From Verrucomicrobiota bacterium (lineage in GTDB: Bacteria > Verrucomicrobiota > Kiritimatiellia > CAIQIC01): a stretch of DNA of 64,000 bases. The stretch's first letter is position 1, and each line of letters opens with the position of its first letter. Below are positions 28,115-38,621 of the stretch, piece after piece. A program made the translations under genes and the position numbers. The stretch is taken from contig SCQF01000039.1 in NCBI GenBank assembly GCA_004321905.1, forward strand, positions 30,263 through 94,262, written 5' to 3'. The notes below the pieces were generated by a model. It was not told the DNA's origin and searched no databases. It was given only the letters and a program-made list of their open reading frames with translations.

Positions 28115-28181
28115 TTCGATTCCTTTCATTGAAAGCGGACGCATCCTAGCGCATCGCTGCAGTGGTGACAACGGCTTTCCG

Positions 28182-30161
28182 TCACTTGATGCGGATGGGC
28201 AACACAATGAAGGTGATCCCGAGCAGATGCAGCCGCCGCTGAATCGAAAAAATGATGAAGTTATAGAACCAGCGCGCGAGCAGGTTCTCTTCCGGGAAGA
28301 CCAACTGGCCGCCGAAGAACACGGCATTGGGGTAGCGCTTCATAATGTCCGGCGCGAGGCGCTCGACTTCGTCGGCCACATCCTGGCTGACGGCGCCCAC
28401 GGACTCGGCGGCAAATCCCTGACTGTGGGCGTAACGAACGTAGCGGTCGAGGCCCTCGTGCACCGTCTGGCGTAGACGCTCGGCTTCGGCGACGCCTTTG
28501 AAGTTGCCGACATCAATCACGCCCACCTGCACGAACACAAATCGGCGGAAGCAATTGCCAAATGTACGGACGATGGTGAACAGCGTGTGCAGGCCCAAGC
28601 CGTTGAAGCCGTTGACCAGCACGACGGCTGTTTTGGCGTTGGCTTCGCAGGTCGGCGCCGACGTTTGGTCGGAGGCCAGCGCATCGTTGGCCACTGCCAC
28701 CAGATCGTTGAGGCGTGCCAGGTGCTGATAGGTGGCGCGGTAATAGCGGCGGATGAGATGCGCCACAAACACCAGGAGTCCTGTGAACAGCAGGGTGATC
28801 CAGCCGCCCTCGTAGAATTTGGTGATCGTCATGGAGATCAGGATGAAACCCGTGACGAAACAGCCGAGGCCGTTGATGAAAAGCTTGCTGCGCCAGCGTG
28901 GCTCTTTGGCGCGTTCCTGCCACCAGTGGCGCACCATGCCTGATTGTGAAAGTACAAATGTAATGAAAACGTTGATGCTGTAGAGCACCACCAGCATCGT
29001 CACCGAACCGCCGGTGGCCCAGAGTACCACCAATGCCGCGGCCGACATCAGCAACACACCGTTACGCGTTACGAGATGGTCGGAGAGCGTGGCAAAGAAA
29101 CTTGGCACCCAGCGGTCGAGCGCCATGCTGGCCAGTACGCGCGGCCCGCCGAGAAAACCCGTCTGTGCGGCGATCATCAAAATCGTTGCTTCTGCGGCCA
29201 GCGTCACGAAAATAAATATGCGCGCTGTGTCACCGTTCCAGCCGCCGGTCAACCGCTCCAACAACACCGCGTTGAGCGTTTTGCCTTGAACGGGATGGAC
29301 GTCGCACAGCCAATAGGCGGTCAGCAAGCCCAGCGCCATGAAGGCCAGCGAGATCATCATGTAGCGCATGGTGGCATGCGCGGTCTGCACTTTCGGCTCA
29401 CGCAGAATGGGCAACGCATTGCTCACGGCCTCAATGCCGGTATACGTGCCAGCGCCCATCCCGTAGGCGCGCAAAAGCAAAGCCATCACACCCACCAAGC
29501 CGACCCCGCTATGCAACAGCGTGTTCGTTTGGGTGACGGCTTGACGCGCCATCTCGCCCGCATGATCTGCTCCGGCAAAGAAGGCATAGAGAATGGCGAA
29601 GACATGGGTGATCACGAACACCAGGAAAATCGGCACCATCGGGCGCACACTCTCACGTACGCCGCGCAAGTTGAGCAGCGTCAGCCAGCCGACGCACAAC
29701 ACAATCGCCATGAACCGCCACTGATGCCACGGCGCTGGAAAAAAGCTGAAGAGCGCATCCGCGCCGCTGGCGATAGAGATGGCGATGGTCAGCACATAGT
29801 CCACCAGCAGCGCGCAGCCGGACACCACGCCCAGCGTCGGTGTGAGCAACTTGCTGGCCACCACATAACCGCCGCCGCCCGACGGAAACGCCGTGATGGT
29901 CTGCGAATAGCTGACGCCGATGATGAGCACCGTCAGCGCCGTCGCCAAGCCCACGAGCACGCCAAGATAGCCGTGCTGGCCCAGCGCCTTGAAGGCTTCC
30001 TCCGGGCCGTAGCAGACCGACGAGAGGCCGTCCGCGCCCAGTCCCACCCACGCCAGAAACGCCACCAGCGAAAGTTGGTGGTAGACTTTTTTATCCAAGG
30101 GGCTGCGTTCGCGCCCCAAGAGCAGCGCTTTCAGCCATTCATATCCGCGGATCAAGTTCAT
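28182..30161 (-). CDS. APC-superfamily permease
   Basis: A 659-residue transporter with about twelve membrane segments and a C-terminal cytoplasmic part (~490-659). Signatures: WVGLGADGLSSVCYGPEEA at the first segment (the unwound helix 1 of APC carriers) and FPSGGGGYVVASKLL in helix 3. The size, and the long C-terminal domain with VVLVNGFNGLGLHTLF, resemble the KUP/KimA-like potassium and amino-acid permease group. Substrate cannot be decided; K+ or an amino acid are both plausible. Confidence 0.85.
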   Translation of the reverse strand: MNLIRGYEWLKALLLGRERSPLDKKVYHQLSLVAFLAWVGLGADGLSSVCYGPEEAFKALGQHGYLGVLVGLATALTVLIIGVSYSQTITAFPSGGGGYVVASKLLTPTLGVVSGCALLVDYVLTIAISIASGADALFSFFPAPWHQWRFMAIVLCVGWLTLLNLRGVRESVRPMVPIFLVFVITHVFAILYAFFAGADHAGEMARQAVTQTNTLLHSGVGLVGVMALLLRAYGMGAGTYTGIEAVSNALPILREPKVQTAHATMRYMMISLAFMALGLLTAYWLCDVHPVQGKTLNAVLLERLTGGWNGDTARIFIFVTLAAEATILMIAAQTGFLGGPRVLASMALDRWVPSFFATLSDHLVTRNGVLLMSAAALVVLWATGGSVTMLVVLYSINVFITFVLSQSGMVRHWWQERAKEPRWRSKLFINGLGCFVTGFILISMTITKFYEGGWITLLFTGLLVFVAHLIRRYYRATYQHLARLNDLVAVANDALASDQTSAPTCEANAKTAVVLVNGFNGLGLHTLFTIVRTFGNCFRRFVFVQVGVIDVGNFKGVAEAERLRQTVHEGLDRYVRYAHSQGFAAESVGAVSQDVADEVERLAPDIMKRYPNAVFFGGQLVFPEENLLARWFYNFIIFSIQRRLHLLGITFIVLPIRIK

Positions 30162-30221
30162 GGGTGGCGGGGACTATAGGATAAACCGCCCCAGCATGAA
30201 AGACCGCAGTAAAACGCCGGC

Positions 30222-30269
30222 TTTCCAAGGGTTGGAAAAGCCGCGAGTCCGTTTTCCATGCATTGGAAA
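30222..30269. repeat. Paired TTCCAAG palindromes
   Basis: TTTCCAAGGGTTGGAAAA (30222-30239) and TTTTCCATGCATTGGAAA (30252-30269), start to start 30 bp, in the divergent permease/topoisomerase gap. Confidence 0.9.
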
Positions 30270-30275
30270 GCGATC

Positions 30276-30340
30276 AACGCAAGGGCGCAAAGCTTCAGGT
30301 TTTCTCTGCGCCTTCCGTTTTACCTTCGCGCCTTTGCGTT
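30276..30340. repeat. AACGCAAAGGCGC-type inverted repeat
   Basis: AACGCAAGGGCGCAAAG (30276-30292) and CGCGCCTTTGCGTT (30327-30340) form imperfect arms around a pyrimidine-rich middle. It abuts the TTCCAAG pair and precedes the topoisomerase genes. Confidence 0.75.
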
Positions 30341-30423
30341 AAAAAGTTCTAGACTGTCTCGCGATGCTTGGAAACCGCGCCGGATTTCGCTAGGTTCGCG
30401 CGCACATTTTCGCGGAGAACCCT

Positions 30424-32208
30424 ATGACAAAACGAAACGGCGGCGGGCCGGCAACGGCCGAGAGCATGGCGAGCAAGCAGCGCGACATTTCGGTGTCGGA
30501 ATTCTTTCTGAAGAACCGGCACCTGCTGGGCTTCGATAGCCCGCGGCGTGCGCTGCTGACCGCCGTCAAGGAAGCGGTGGACAATTCCCTCGATGCCTGC
30601 GAAGAAGGCGGCATCCTGCCGGAGATCGCGGTCGAGTTGGAGCAGATCGCGGAGTCGCGGTTCCGCGTGATGGTGACCGACAACGGGCCGGGCATCGTCA
30701 AAAATCAAATCCCAAAAATTTTTGCGAAGCTGCTCTACGGTTCCAAGTTTCACCGGCTGCGGATGAGTCGCGGCCAGCAGGGCATCGGCATTAGCGCGGC
30801 AGGGATGTACGGTCAGCTTACGACCGGCGCGGCGACGCGCATCCTGTCGCGCATCAAGCACGCGAAGACCGCGCACTCGCTCGCGGTACAGATTGATACG
30901 CGCCAGAACAAACCGGCGATCTTGAGCGACACGGAGCAGGACTGGTTGCCGACCTTTCAGGCGGTCAACGCCGAGGGGCAGCCGGAGGGCGAGCCGGTGA
31001 TCTCCAAGCACGGCACGAGCGTGAGCATCGAGATGGAAGCCGCCTACCTGCGCGGCAAGCAGTCGGTGGACGAGTTCGTCAAGCAGTGCGCCATCGTCAA
31101 TCCACACCTGACGCTGCACTACAGCCTGAAACTAACGGCGAAACCGGAAGCTGGAAACCGCGGCAAAGAAAACCTGAAACCTGAAACTGGAAACCTGAAA
31201 TTAAGAGCGGAGGGTGGTTTGTCAGATATTTCGGCTTCAGGTCTCAAGTTTCAAGTTTCAGGTTTCTCTTCGCAGGTTTCTTCTGTGACGTATGTCCGCG
31301 CAGTCAAGGAAATGCCGAAAATCCCCGACGAGATTCTCCCCCACCCACATGGCGTGGAGTTGGGCATGCTGATGCAGATGCTCAAAGACACGGAGAGCCG
31401 GACGGTGCGCTCGGCGTTGTCGGGCGATTTCTCGCGCGTTAGCGCGCAGACCGCGCTGGACATCTGCGTCCGCGCCGGCATCGAACCCAAGACGAACCCG
31501 ACGCGCATCGCGCATCACGAGAGCGAGGCACTCTATAAGGCAATCCAGGACACGAAGCTGATGCGGCCGCCGACCGATTGTCTTTCTCCCATTGGAGAAG
31601 CGCAGATTCTCGCGGGCCTGCAAAAGGAATTGAAGGCCGACTTTTTCACGGCGGTTACGCGTGAGCCGGCGGTCTACCGCGGCAATCCATTCCAGATCGA
31701 GATCGGTCTCGCCTACGCGCGGCCTGCGGAGAACGAGGGGCTTGGCAACGAGGAGCCGGTGCGCGTGATGCGTTTTGCCAACCGCGTGCCGCTGCTCTAT
31801 CAGCCCGGCGCGTGCGCGATGACCAAGGCGGTGACCGGCGTCAACTGGAAGAGCTACGGCCTCTCCCAACCGAAAGACGCGCTACCGCTCGGGCCGGTCG
31901 TCATCCTCGTGCACATGGCGAGCGTCTGGGTGCCGTTCACGAGCGAGAGCAAGGACGCGATCGCCAGCTACGGCGAGATTATTGACGAGCTGACACTCGG
32001 CCTGCAGGAGTGCGGCCGGCGCCTCTCGGTGTTCCTGCACAAGCGCCACCGCGAACTCGAAGCCGCGCGCAAGCGCAGCTACATCGAACTCTATATCCCG
32101 CACCTCGCCCTCGGCCTGAAGGACATCCTCAAGCTGACGGGCAAGGAAGAGGACAAAATCGTCGGCAATTTGAAGAAGATGTTGGAGAAGACGCATTTGG
32201 ATGTTTGA
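30424..32208 (+). CDS. top6B: DNA topoisomerase VI subunit B
   Basis: A 594-residue GHKL ATPase subunit of type IIB topoisomerase. Bergerat fold: KEAVDNSLDACEEGG (N box), VTDNGPGI (G1), SRGQQGIGISAAGMYGQLTTG (G2 lid), GTSVSIEM (G3). The transducer includes KPHPHG-like ILPHPHGVELGML and VRVMRFANRVPLLYQPGA with the conserved Lys region NWKSYGL. About 47 residues (~240-286), rich in K-P-E-T-G-N and F-Q-V-S-G, are an in-frame repeat insertion. It is followed by subunit A. Topo VI is chiefly archaeal/plant but occurs sporadically in bacteria (family knowledge). Confidence 0.95.
   Translation: MTKRNGGGPATAESMASKQRDISVSEFFLKNRHLLGFDSPRRALLTAVKEAVDNSLDACEEGGILPEIAVELEQIAESRFRVMVTDNGPGIVKNQIPKIFAKLLYGSKFHRLRMSRGQQGIGISAAGMYGQLTTGAATRILSRIKHAKTAHSLAVQIDTRQNKPAILSDTEQDWLPTFQAVNAEGQPEGEPVISKHGTSVSIEMEAAYLRGKQSVDEFVKQCAIVNPHLTLHYSLKLTAKPEAGNRGKENLKPETGNLKLRAEGGLSDISASGLKFQVSGFSSQVSSVTYVRAVKEMPKIPDEILPHPHGVELGMLMQMLKDTESRTVRSALSGDFSRVSAQTALDICVRAGIEPKTNPTRIAHHESEALYKAIQDTKLMRPPTDCLSPIGEAQILAGLQKELKADFFTAVTREPAVYRGNPFQIEIGLAYARPAENEGLGNEEPVRVMRFANRVPLLYQPGACAMTKAVTGVNWKSYGLSQPKDALPLGPVVILVHMASVWVPFTSESKDAIASYGEIIDELTLGLQECGRRLSVFLHKRHRELEAARKRSYIELYIPHLALGLKDILKLTGKEEDKIVGNLKKMLEKTHLDV
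31163..31281. repeat. In-frame GAAACCTGAAAC inverted repeat inside top6B
   Basis: Left arm carries tandem AAACCTGAAACCTGAAACTGG units (31167-31200); the right arm, CAAGTTTCAAGTTTCAGGTTTC (31247-31268), is its inverted counterpart. It interrupts the transducer domain without breaking frame. A half copy sits before nuoJ (42003-42030). Confidence 0.8.
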
Positions 32209-32212
32209 AGAG

Positions 32213-32287
32213 TCACTTGTCATTGGTCACTGGTCATTTGTTTGCCCAGCGTGACCAATGACAAAGGACGAATGACAAAGGACAACT
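32213..32287. repeat. GTCATTGGTCA-type inverted repeat between top6B and top6A
   Basis: GTCACTTGTCATTGGTCACTGGTCATTTG is inverted as GTGACCAATGACAAAGGACGAATGACAAAGGAC. It occupies nearly the whole intergenic gap of the two-gene operon. Confidence 0.8.
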
Positions 32288-32288
32288 T

Positions 32289-33422
32289 ATGAGTAAATCA
32301 ATTCCCAACGCGCCCGAAGTGGTTTCCAAGAAAGCCGCGGCCGGCAAGATTGTCGCCGTTGCCGAAGAAATCCACGAGGACATCGTCAGGAAGCACCGCA
32401 AGCCGGAGATGGTCTTCCCAATCCGGTCGCTGCAGAACGTCAAATATGACGTGAAGCGCGGGCACTTCGAGATCCTCGGCAAGACCGCGACACGCTCGCT
32501 CTCCTACAACACGGTGAAGACGTTCGCCCAGTCCATGCGGCTACTGGCGACGACCAAGAACGACCTGCTCGACAAGGACGACATCGCCGGCAAACGTGAG
32601 GTCTATTACAACAGCAAGAGCTGGGGCGAGTGCCGCTTCGACGAGCAGCCGGAATCCGACACGCTGCTCGACGACATCGAGGCCATGCTTGCGATCAACC
32701 GCGAGCAGCTCGGCTACATCCCGGAGGAGCGCGGCGGCGATGTGACCGGCCCGCTCGTCGTCGTGGATCACGATCCCGGCAACGGCAAGGACATCCGCAT
32801 TGATTGCACGAAGCTCGGCACCGGCGCGTGGAGCATCCCCTCGCGCGTCGAACATCTGCGCTTCGACGCGGGCAAGGCCAAGTTTATCCTTGTGATCGAG
32901 ACCGCGTCACTCTTCCAGCGTCTCGTGCATCACCGCTATTACGAGAAGGCGCACTGCATTCTGATCTCGATGAGCGGCGTGCCGACGCGCGCGTGCCGGC
33001 GTTTTATCCGCCGCCTCGCCGACGACCAGAAGCTGCCCGTGCTCGCCTTCACCGATGGCGACCCCTACGGCTATTGTAACATCTACCGCACACTCAAGGT
33101 CGGCTCCGGGCAGGCCGCGCACATCAACCGCTTTTTCTGCGTGCCGCAGGCGCACTACCTCGGCGTCACGCCGCAGGACATCGCCGACTACGAACTGGAA
33201 GATGCGACGCATCCGCTCGAGGAAGCCGACATCAAGCGCGCGAAGGATGCGCTGAAGAACGATCCCTTCATCCAGCATCACAAGGAATGGCAGGACGCGC
33301 TCAACCACATGCTCAAGCTCGGCGTCCGTGTTGAACAACAGGCCTTCGCCAAACACGGCCTGAACTTCGTCCTCGACACCTACCTGCCGGACAAATTGAA
33401 GAAAAACAAGTTTTTGCCGTAA
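32289..33422 (+). CDS. top6A: DNA topoisomerase VI subunit A (Spo11 homologue)
   Basis: A 377-residue DNA-cleaving subunit. The 5Y-CAP domain contains the catalytic Tyr region KREVYYNSKSWGECRF (residues ~100-115). The Toprim domain has FILVIETASLFQRLV (Glu), SMSGVPTRACRRFIRRLA and the D-x-D pair in VLAFTDGDPYGYCNIYRTL. It ends FVLDTYLPDKLKKNKFLP. Subunits A and B form the A2B2 enzyme that passes one duplex through a double-strand break. Length matches archaeal Top6A. Confidence 0.95.
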   Translation: MSKSIPNAPEVVSKKAAAGKIVAVAEEIHEDIVRKHRKPEMVFPIRSLQNVKYDVKRGHFEILGKTATRSLSYNTVKTFAQSMRLLATTKNDLLDKDDIAGKREVYYNSKSWGECRFDEQPESDTLLDDIEAMLAINREQLGYIPEERGGDVTGPLVVVDHDPGNGKDIRIDCTKLGTGAWSIPSRVEHLRFDAGKAKFILVIETASLFQRLVHHRYYEKAHCILISMSGVPTRACRRFIRRLADDQKLPVLAFTDGDPYGYCNIYRTLKVGSGQAAHINRFFCVPQAHYLGVTPQDIADYELEDATHPLEEADIKRAKDALKNDPFIQHHKEWQDALNHMLKLGVRVEQQAFAKHGLNFVLDTYLPDKLKKNKFLP

Positions 33423-33423
33423 C

Positions 33424-33472
33424 TTTCCAAGGGTTGGAAAAAGTAGCGGTTCGTTTTTCCAGGCCTTGGAAG
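33424..33472. repeat. Paired TTCCAAG palindromes
   Basis: TTTCCAAGGGTTGGAAAAA (33424-33442) and TTTTTCCAGGCCTTGGAA (33454-33471), start to start 30 bp. They lie directly after the top6A stop, in the 205-bp gap before the nuo operon. I see no clear promoter in the rest of this gap. Confidence 0.92.
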
Positions 33473-33627
33473 GTCGGCGGGTTATTGTGAAATCAAGTCA
33501 CATAAAAAGTTCGCCTGGCACGTATTTCCCCGCGCCAGCCCGGTCGGAAAATTCTTTACGGTGTACGGCTTGCAGTCGCGGCTTTTTTTGTTAAAGTCCC
33601 GCGGACTTTTTAGCTGGAGATGAAGCC

Positions 33628-34065
33628 TTGCATCCGGCAGAACATTTTTGGCCGTTTATCATGTTTGGTGTCATGCTGGTGGCGGCGATCGGTTTCTCGA
33701 TCATCGCCGTCACGCTGCCGAGCATTCTTGGCCCACGCAAGACGCACAACGCCATCAAGGATTCCGCCTATGAATGCGGTCTGCCGGCGGAGTCAGGCAC
33801 CCCGCCGCGCTTCAGCGTCAAATTCTACGTGGTCGCCATGTTGTTCATCCTTTTCGACATCGAGGTTGTCTTCCTCGTCGCGTGGGGCGTGCTCTACCGC
33901 AAACTGATCAGACCGGAAGCGGCAGGCGGTATCGGCTGGACGGTGCTGATCGTCGCGGTGGTCTTCCTCCTCATCCTCGAAGCCGGCCACATCTATGCGT
34001 GGCGCAGCGGCGCGCTCGACTGGGCGTCGTGGCGCAGCCGTCCGCAAAAGGAGCCGCGCGCATGA
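33628..34065 (+). CDS. nuoA: NADH-quinone oxidoreductase subunit A
   Basis: A 145-residue membrane subunit with three membrane helices. The conserved loop [20 protein letters not shown] and the helix [20 protein letters not shown] are NuoA signatures (Cys-switch loop). It starts at TTG 33628 after GGAGATGAAG; no suitable in-frame ATG exists upstream. First gene of a complete complex I operon; overlaps nuoB by 4 nt. Confidence 0.94.
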   Translation: MHPAEHFWPFIMFGVMLVAAIGFSIIAVTLPSILGPRKTHNAIKDSAYECGLPAESGTPPRFSVKFYVVAMLFILFDIEVVFLVAWGVLYRKLIRPEAAGGIGWTVLIVAVVFLLILEAGHIYAWRSGALDWASWRSRPQKEPRA

Positions 34066-34628
34066 AGCAACTCACGCCCGTGGCCTTCGATACGCGGATG
34101 GAACAGCGCGACGTGATCGTCACCCGGCTCGACGCCGCGATTGACTGGATTCGCAAAAGCTCCTGCTGGCCGCAACCGATGGGCTTGGCCTGCTGCGCCA
34201 TCGAGCTGATGGCGTCCGGCGCGGCGCGATTCGATATCGCGCGCTTCGGCGCCGAGGTCATGCGCTTTTCGCCGCGGCAATCCGATGTGATGATCGTCGC
34301 CGGCACCTGCACCTATAAAATGGCGGGCATCACCCGGCGTATCTGGGAGCAGATGCCATCGCCCAAGTGGTGCATCGCGATGGGCGCGTGCGCCAGCTCC
34401 GGCGGGATGTACCGCAGCTACGCGGTGGTGCAGGGCGTGGACAATTTTCTGCCGGTGGATGTGTATATCTCCGGCTGTCCGCCGCGACCGGAGGCGTTAC
34501 TGGAAGGGTTCATCACGCTCCAGAAAAAAATTATGGCGTCCAAGCAGTTTGGCAATCTGTGGTCGCCGGATCCCGCGCCGGTGGACGAGCGGTTGCTGAA
34601 GGGCCCGATTGTCATTCGTGGTGAATGA
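34062..34628 (+). CDS. nuoB: NADH-quinone oxidoreductase subunit B
   Basis: A 188-residue subunit carrying [4Fe-4S] cluster N2, the last electron donor to quinone. Cluster cysteines: [10 protein letters not shown] (tandem Cys), [11 protein letters not shown] and [33 protein letters not shown] is the conserved core. The ATG at 34062 overlaps the nuoA stop. Confidence 0.96.
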   Translation: MKQLTPVAFDTRMEQRDVIVTRLDAAIDWIRKSSCWPQPMGLACCAIELMASGAARFDIARFGAEVMRFSPRQSDVMIVAGTCTYKMAGITRRIWEQMPSPKWCIAMGACASSGGMYRSYAVVQGVDNFLPVDVYISGCPPRPEALLEGFITLQKKIMASKQFGNLWSPDPAPVDERLLKGPIVIRGE

Positions 34629-34635
34629 GATTTTG

Positions 34636-35250
34636 ATGCACGCAACGATTGAAAAACTGAAAGCGAAGTTCGGCGCGGAGATCGGCGAATTGCCGGAATT
34701 TCGCGGCGAATTCGGCGTCACCGTGGCGCGCGCGAAGATTCTGGACGTCTGCCGTTTTCTGAAGACCGAGTGCGGTTTCGATATGCTGACCGATCTCTCC
34801 GGCGTGGATAACCTCGGCGCAGAGCCGCGGTTCGAGGTGCACTATCTCCTTTATTCACTGACCCGGCGGCAGCACCTGCGCCTGGTGGTTGGCGTACCGG
34901 CGGACGCCGCGGTCGTGGAGTCCGTGGTGTCCGTCTGGAGTACGGCGGATTGGCACGAGCGTGAGGCGTTCGACATGTTCGGCATCAGCTTTCGCGGCCA
35001 TCCGAACCTCACGCGCATTATCATGTGGGAAGGCTATCCGCATCACCCGCTCCGCAAAGACTTCCCGCTCGCTGGTTTGCCGGCGGAGTTGCCGGCGACG
35101 GCACAAAATGCCGGTGCCGTGCAGCCCGCGCCGATGGAAGGCGGGCCGTTCGTCGCCAGCATCGGTACGGCGGGCGCCACCCGGCGCGAGCCGCGCGTGC
35201 ACGATACCGCCGCCGAGCGTGATGCCACCGCCCAGCAGGAGGGAATCTGA
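34636..35250 (+). CDS. nuoC: NADH-quinone oxidoreductase subunit C
   Basis: A 204-residue peripheral-arm subunit: FDMLTDLSGVDNLG, FEVHYLLYSLTRRQHLRL and WSTADWHEREAFDMFGISFRGHPNLTRI, then WEGYPHHPLRKDFPL, the family end. About 45 further residues, rich in Ala and Arg, extend past it. nuoC and nuoD are separate, not fused as in E. coli. The ATG at 34636 is preferred; a GTG at 34621 is possible. Confidence 0.94.
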   Translation: MHATIEKLKAKFGAEIGELPEFRGEFGVTVARAKILDVCRFLKTECGFDMLTDLSGVDNLGAEPRFEVHYLLYSLTRRQHLRLVVGVPADAAVVESVVSVWSTADWHEREAFDMFGISFRGHPNLTRIIMWEGYPHHPLRKDFPLAGLPAELPATAQNAGAVQPAPMEGGPFVASIGTAGATRREPRVHDTAAERDATAQQEGI

Positions 35251-35252
35251 CC

Positions 35253-36485
35253 GTGCCCGACCTGCGCGACATGGCTTGGATTGATTCCGCTGCGCGGGCG
35301 CAAGCCGCCGCCGACCCAAGCGCGGAGCGCATGGTCATCAACATGGGCCCGCAGCATCCGAGCACGCATGGCGTGTTGCGCATCGTGCTGGAGCTCGACG
35401 GCGAGGAAGTTATCAACGTCTGGCCGGACATCGGCTATCTGCATCGCGGCGATGAAAAAATCGCCGAGAACATGACCTATACGCAGTTCATTCCCTACAC
35501 CGACCGGCTCGACTATCTTGCGCCACTGGCGAACAACGTCGCCTACGCGCTGGCGGTGGAAAAACTGCTCGGCGTGGATGTGCCGCGCCGGTGCAAATAT
35601 ATTCGCGTGATCTGCTGCGAGCTGGCGCGCATCAGTTCACACCTGCTCGGCATCGGCTGCTATGCGATGGATGTGGGCGCTACCACGGTTTTCTTCTACG
35701 CCATGCGGCAGCGCGAACTGGTTCACGACCTGTGCGAGACGCTCAGCGGCGCGCGCTTCACCACGGCCTACACTCGTATCGGCGGGCTGATGAATGACCT
35801 GCCGCCGGAATTTCTGCCGTTGCTCCAGACGTTTCTCAAAGGCCTGCCCGCGACCGTGGCCGAGATTGATGGGTTGCTGACGCGTAACCGGATTTTTGTG
35901 GATCGCACGAAGAATATCGGTGTGCTTTCGGCGGCCGATGCGATTGACCTCGGCCTGACCGGTCCGAACCTGCGCGCGTCCGGCGTAGAGTTCGATCTGC
36001 GCAAGGCGCATCCCTATTCCGCCTACGAAGAATTCGATTTCGAGGTGCCGGTGGGCACGGTCGGCGATTGCTACGACCGCTACCTCGTCCGCATGGAGGA
36101 AATCCGGCAGAGCATCCGCATCCTCCACCAAGCGGTCGAGCGCCTGCCTGATGGGCCGTGGCATGTGGACGATCCGAAAATCTTTTTGCCGCGCAAGGAA
36201 AAGGTACTGACGAAGATGGAAGAACTGATCCATCAGTTCATGATCGTCACCGAGGGCCTCAACGCGCCGCCGGGCGAAATCTACTTTTCGGCGGAGAACC
36301 CGAAGGGCGAGTTAGGCTTCCTCATTATCAGTCGCGGCGGTGGCGTGCCGCATCGGTTGAAGATTCGCGGCCCGTCGTTCGTGAATTTGCAGGCGCTGCC
36401 GAAATTGTGCATCGGGCACATGGTCAGCGATATGACCGCGATTTTGGGCAGCTTGGATTTCGTGATGGGTGAATGCGATCGGTAA
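35253..36485 (+). CDS. nuoD: NADH-quinone oxidoreductase subunit D
   Basis: A 410-residue 49-kDa-type subunit lining the quinone pocket. MVINMGPQHPSTHGVLRIVLELDGE holds the conserved quinone-site His (within HPSTHG); GYLHRGDEKIAE follows, and the C-terminus LGSLDFVMGECDR is the invariant family end. The start is GTG 35253, 2 nt after nuoC; ATG 35271 is an alternative. The stop is followed at once by a palindrome pair. Confidence 0.95.
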   Translation: MPDLRDMAWIDSAARAQAAADPSAERMVINMGPQHPSTHGVLRIVLELDGEEVINVWPDIGYLHRGDEKIAENMTYTQFIPYTDRLDYLAPLANNVAYALAVEKLLGVDVPRRCKYIRVICCELARISSHLLGIGCYAMDVGATTVFFYAMRQRELVHDLCETLSGARFTTAYTRIGGLMNDLPPEFLPLLQTFLKGLPATVAEIDGLLTRNRIFVDRTKNIGVLSAADAIDLGLTGPNLRASGVEFDLRKAHPYSAYEEFDFEVPVGTVGDCYDRYLVRMEEIRQSIRILHQAVERLPDGPWHVDDPKIFLPRKEKVLTKMEELIHQFMIVTEGLNAPPGEIYFSAENPKGELGFLIISRGGGVPHRLKIRGPSFVNLQALPKLCIGHMVSDMTAILGSLDFVMGECDR

Positions 36486-36488
36486 GAG

Positions 36489-36539
36489 TTTCCAAGGGTT
36501 GGAAAAGGCAAACGGCGGTTTTTCCAAGCCTTGGAAAAA
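36489..36539. repeat. Paired TTCCAAG palindromes
   Basis: TTTCCAAGGGTTGGAAAA (36489-36506) and TTTTTCCAAGCCTTGGAAAAA (36518-36538), about 30 bp apart, between nuoD and nuoEF inside the operon. Confidence 0.93.
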
Positions 36540-36552
36540 GTGGAAATTTGAG

Positions 36553-38344
<1,792 letters not shown>

Positions 38345-38355
<11 letters not shown>

Positions 38356-38617
38356 CCATGACATGTTGCCACCGGAGCGGATTCAACAGGCTATTTTGTT
38401 AATTCGCGGACAGAAAGTCATGTTGAGTACGGACTTGGCAAAGCTCTATGGCGTTCCAGTCAAGGTGTTGAACCAAGCGGTCAAAAGGAATGCAGAACGC
38501 TTTCCGCCAGATTTTGTTTTTCAACTTGCGACACAAGAGGTTGCCAGCTTGAAGTCACAATTTGTGACTTCAAGTTGGGGTGGTGCGCGCCGCACACAAC
38601 AAAGAAAAAAGTTTTGA
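38345..38617 (+). CDS. Truncated ORF6N-domain protein inside the nuo operon
   Basis: A 90-residue protein whose first ~75 residues are an ORF6N DNA-binding domain: IQQAILLIRGQKVMLSTDLAKLYG, VLNQAVKRNAERFPPDF and LKSQFVTSSWGG. Intact relatives, common in phages and bacteria, continue for 60-200 residues; here the frame changes to ARRTQQRKKF and stops. It overlaps the nuoEF end by 11 nt and ends 4 nt before nuoG. It is most likely a gene fragment captured in the operon; a small functional repressor cannot be excluded. Confidence 0.75.
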
Positions 38618-38621
38618 GACA

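Noticed and set aside
30222..30269. Paired repeats as a CRISPR array.
   Set aside because: Only two palindromic copies with a ~12-bp gap per site, no multi-unit array, no cas genes; spacer length and copy number do not fit.
33424..33472. TTCCAAG palindromes as intrinsic terminators.
   Set aside because: Each copy starts with T and ends with A on both strands, so no U-run follows the hairpin; several copies lie inside operons and coding sequence.
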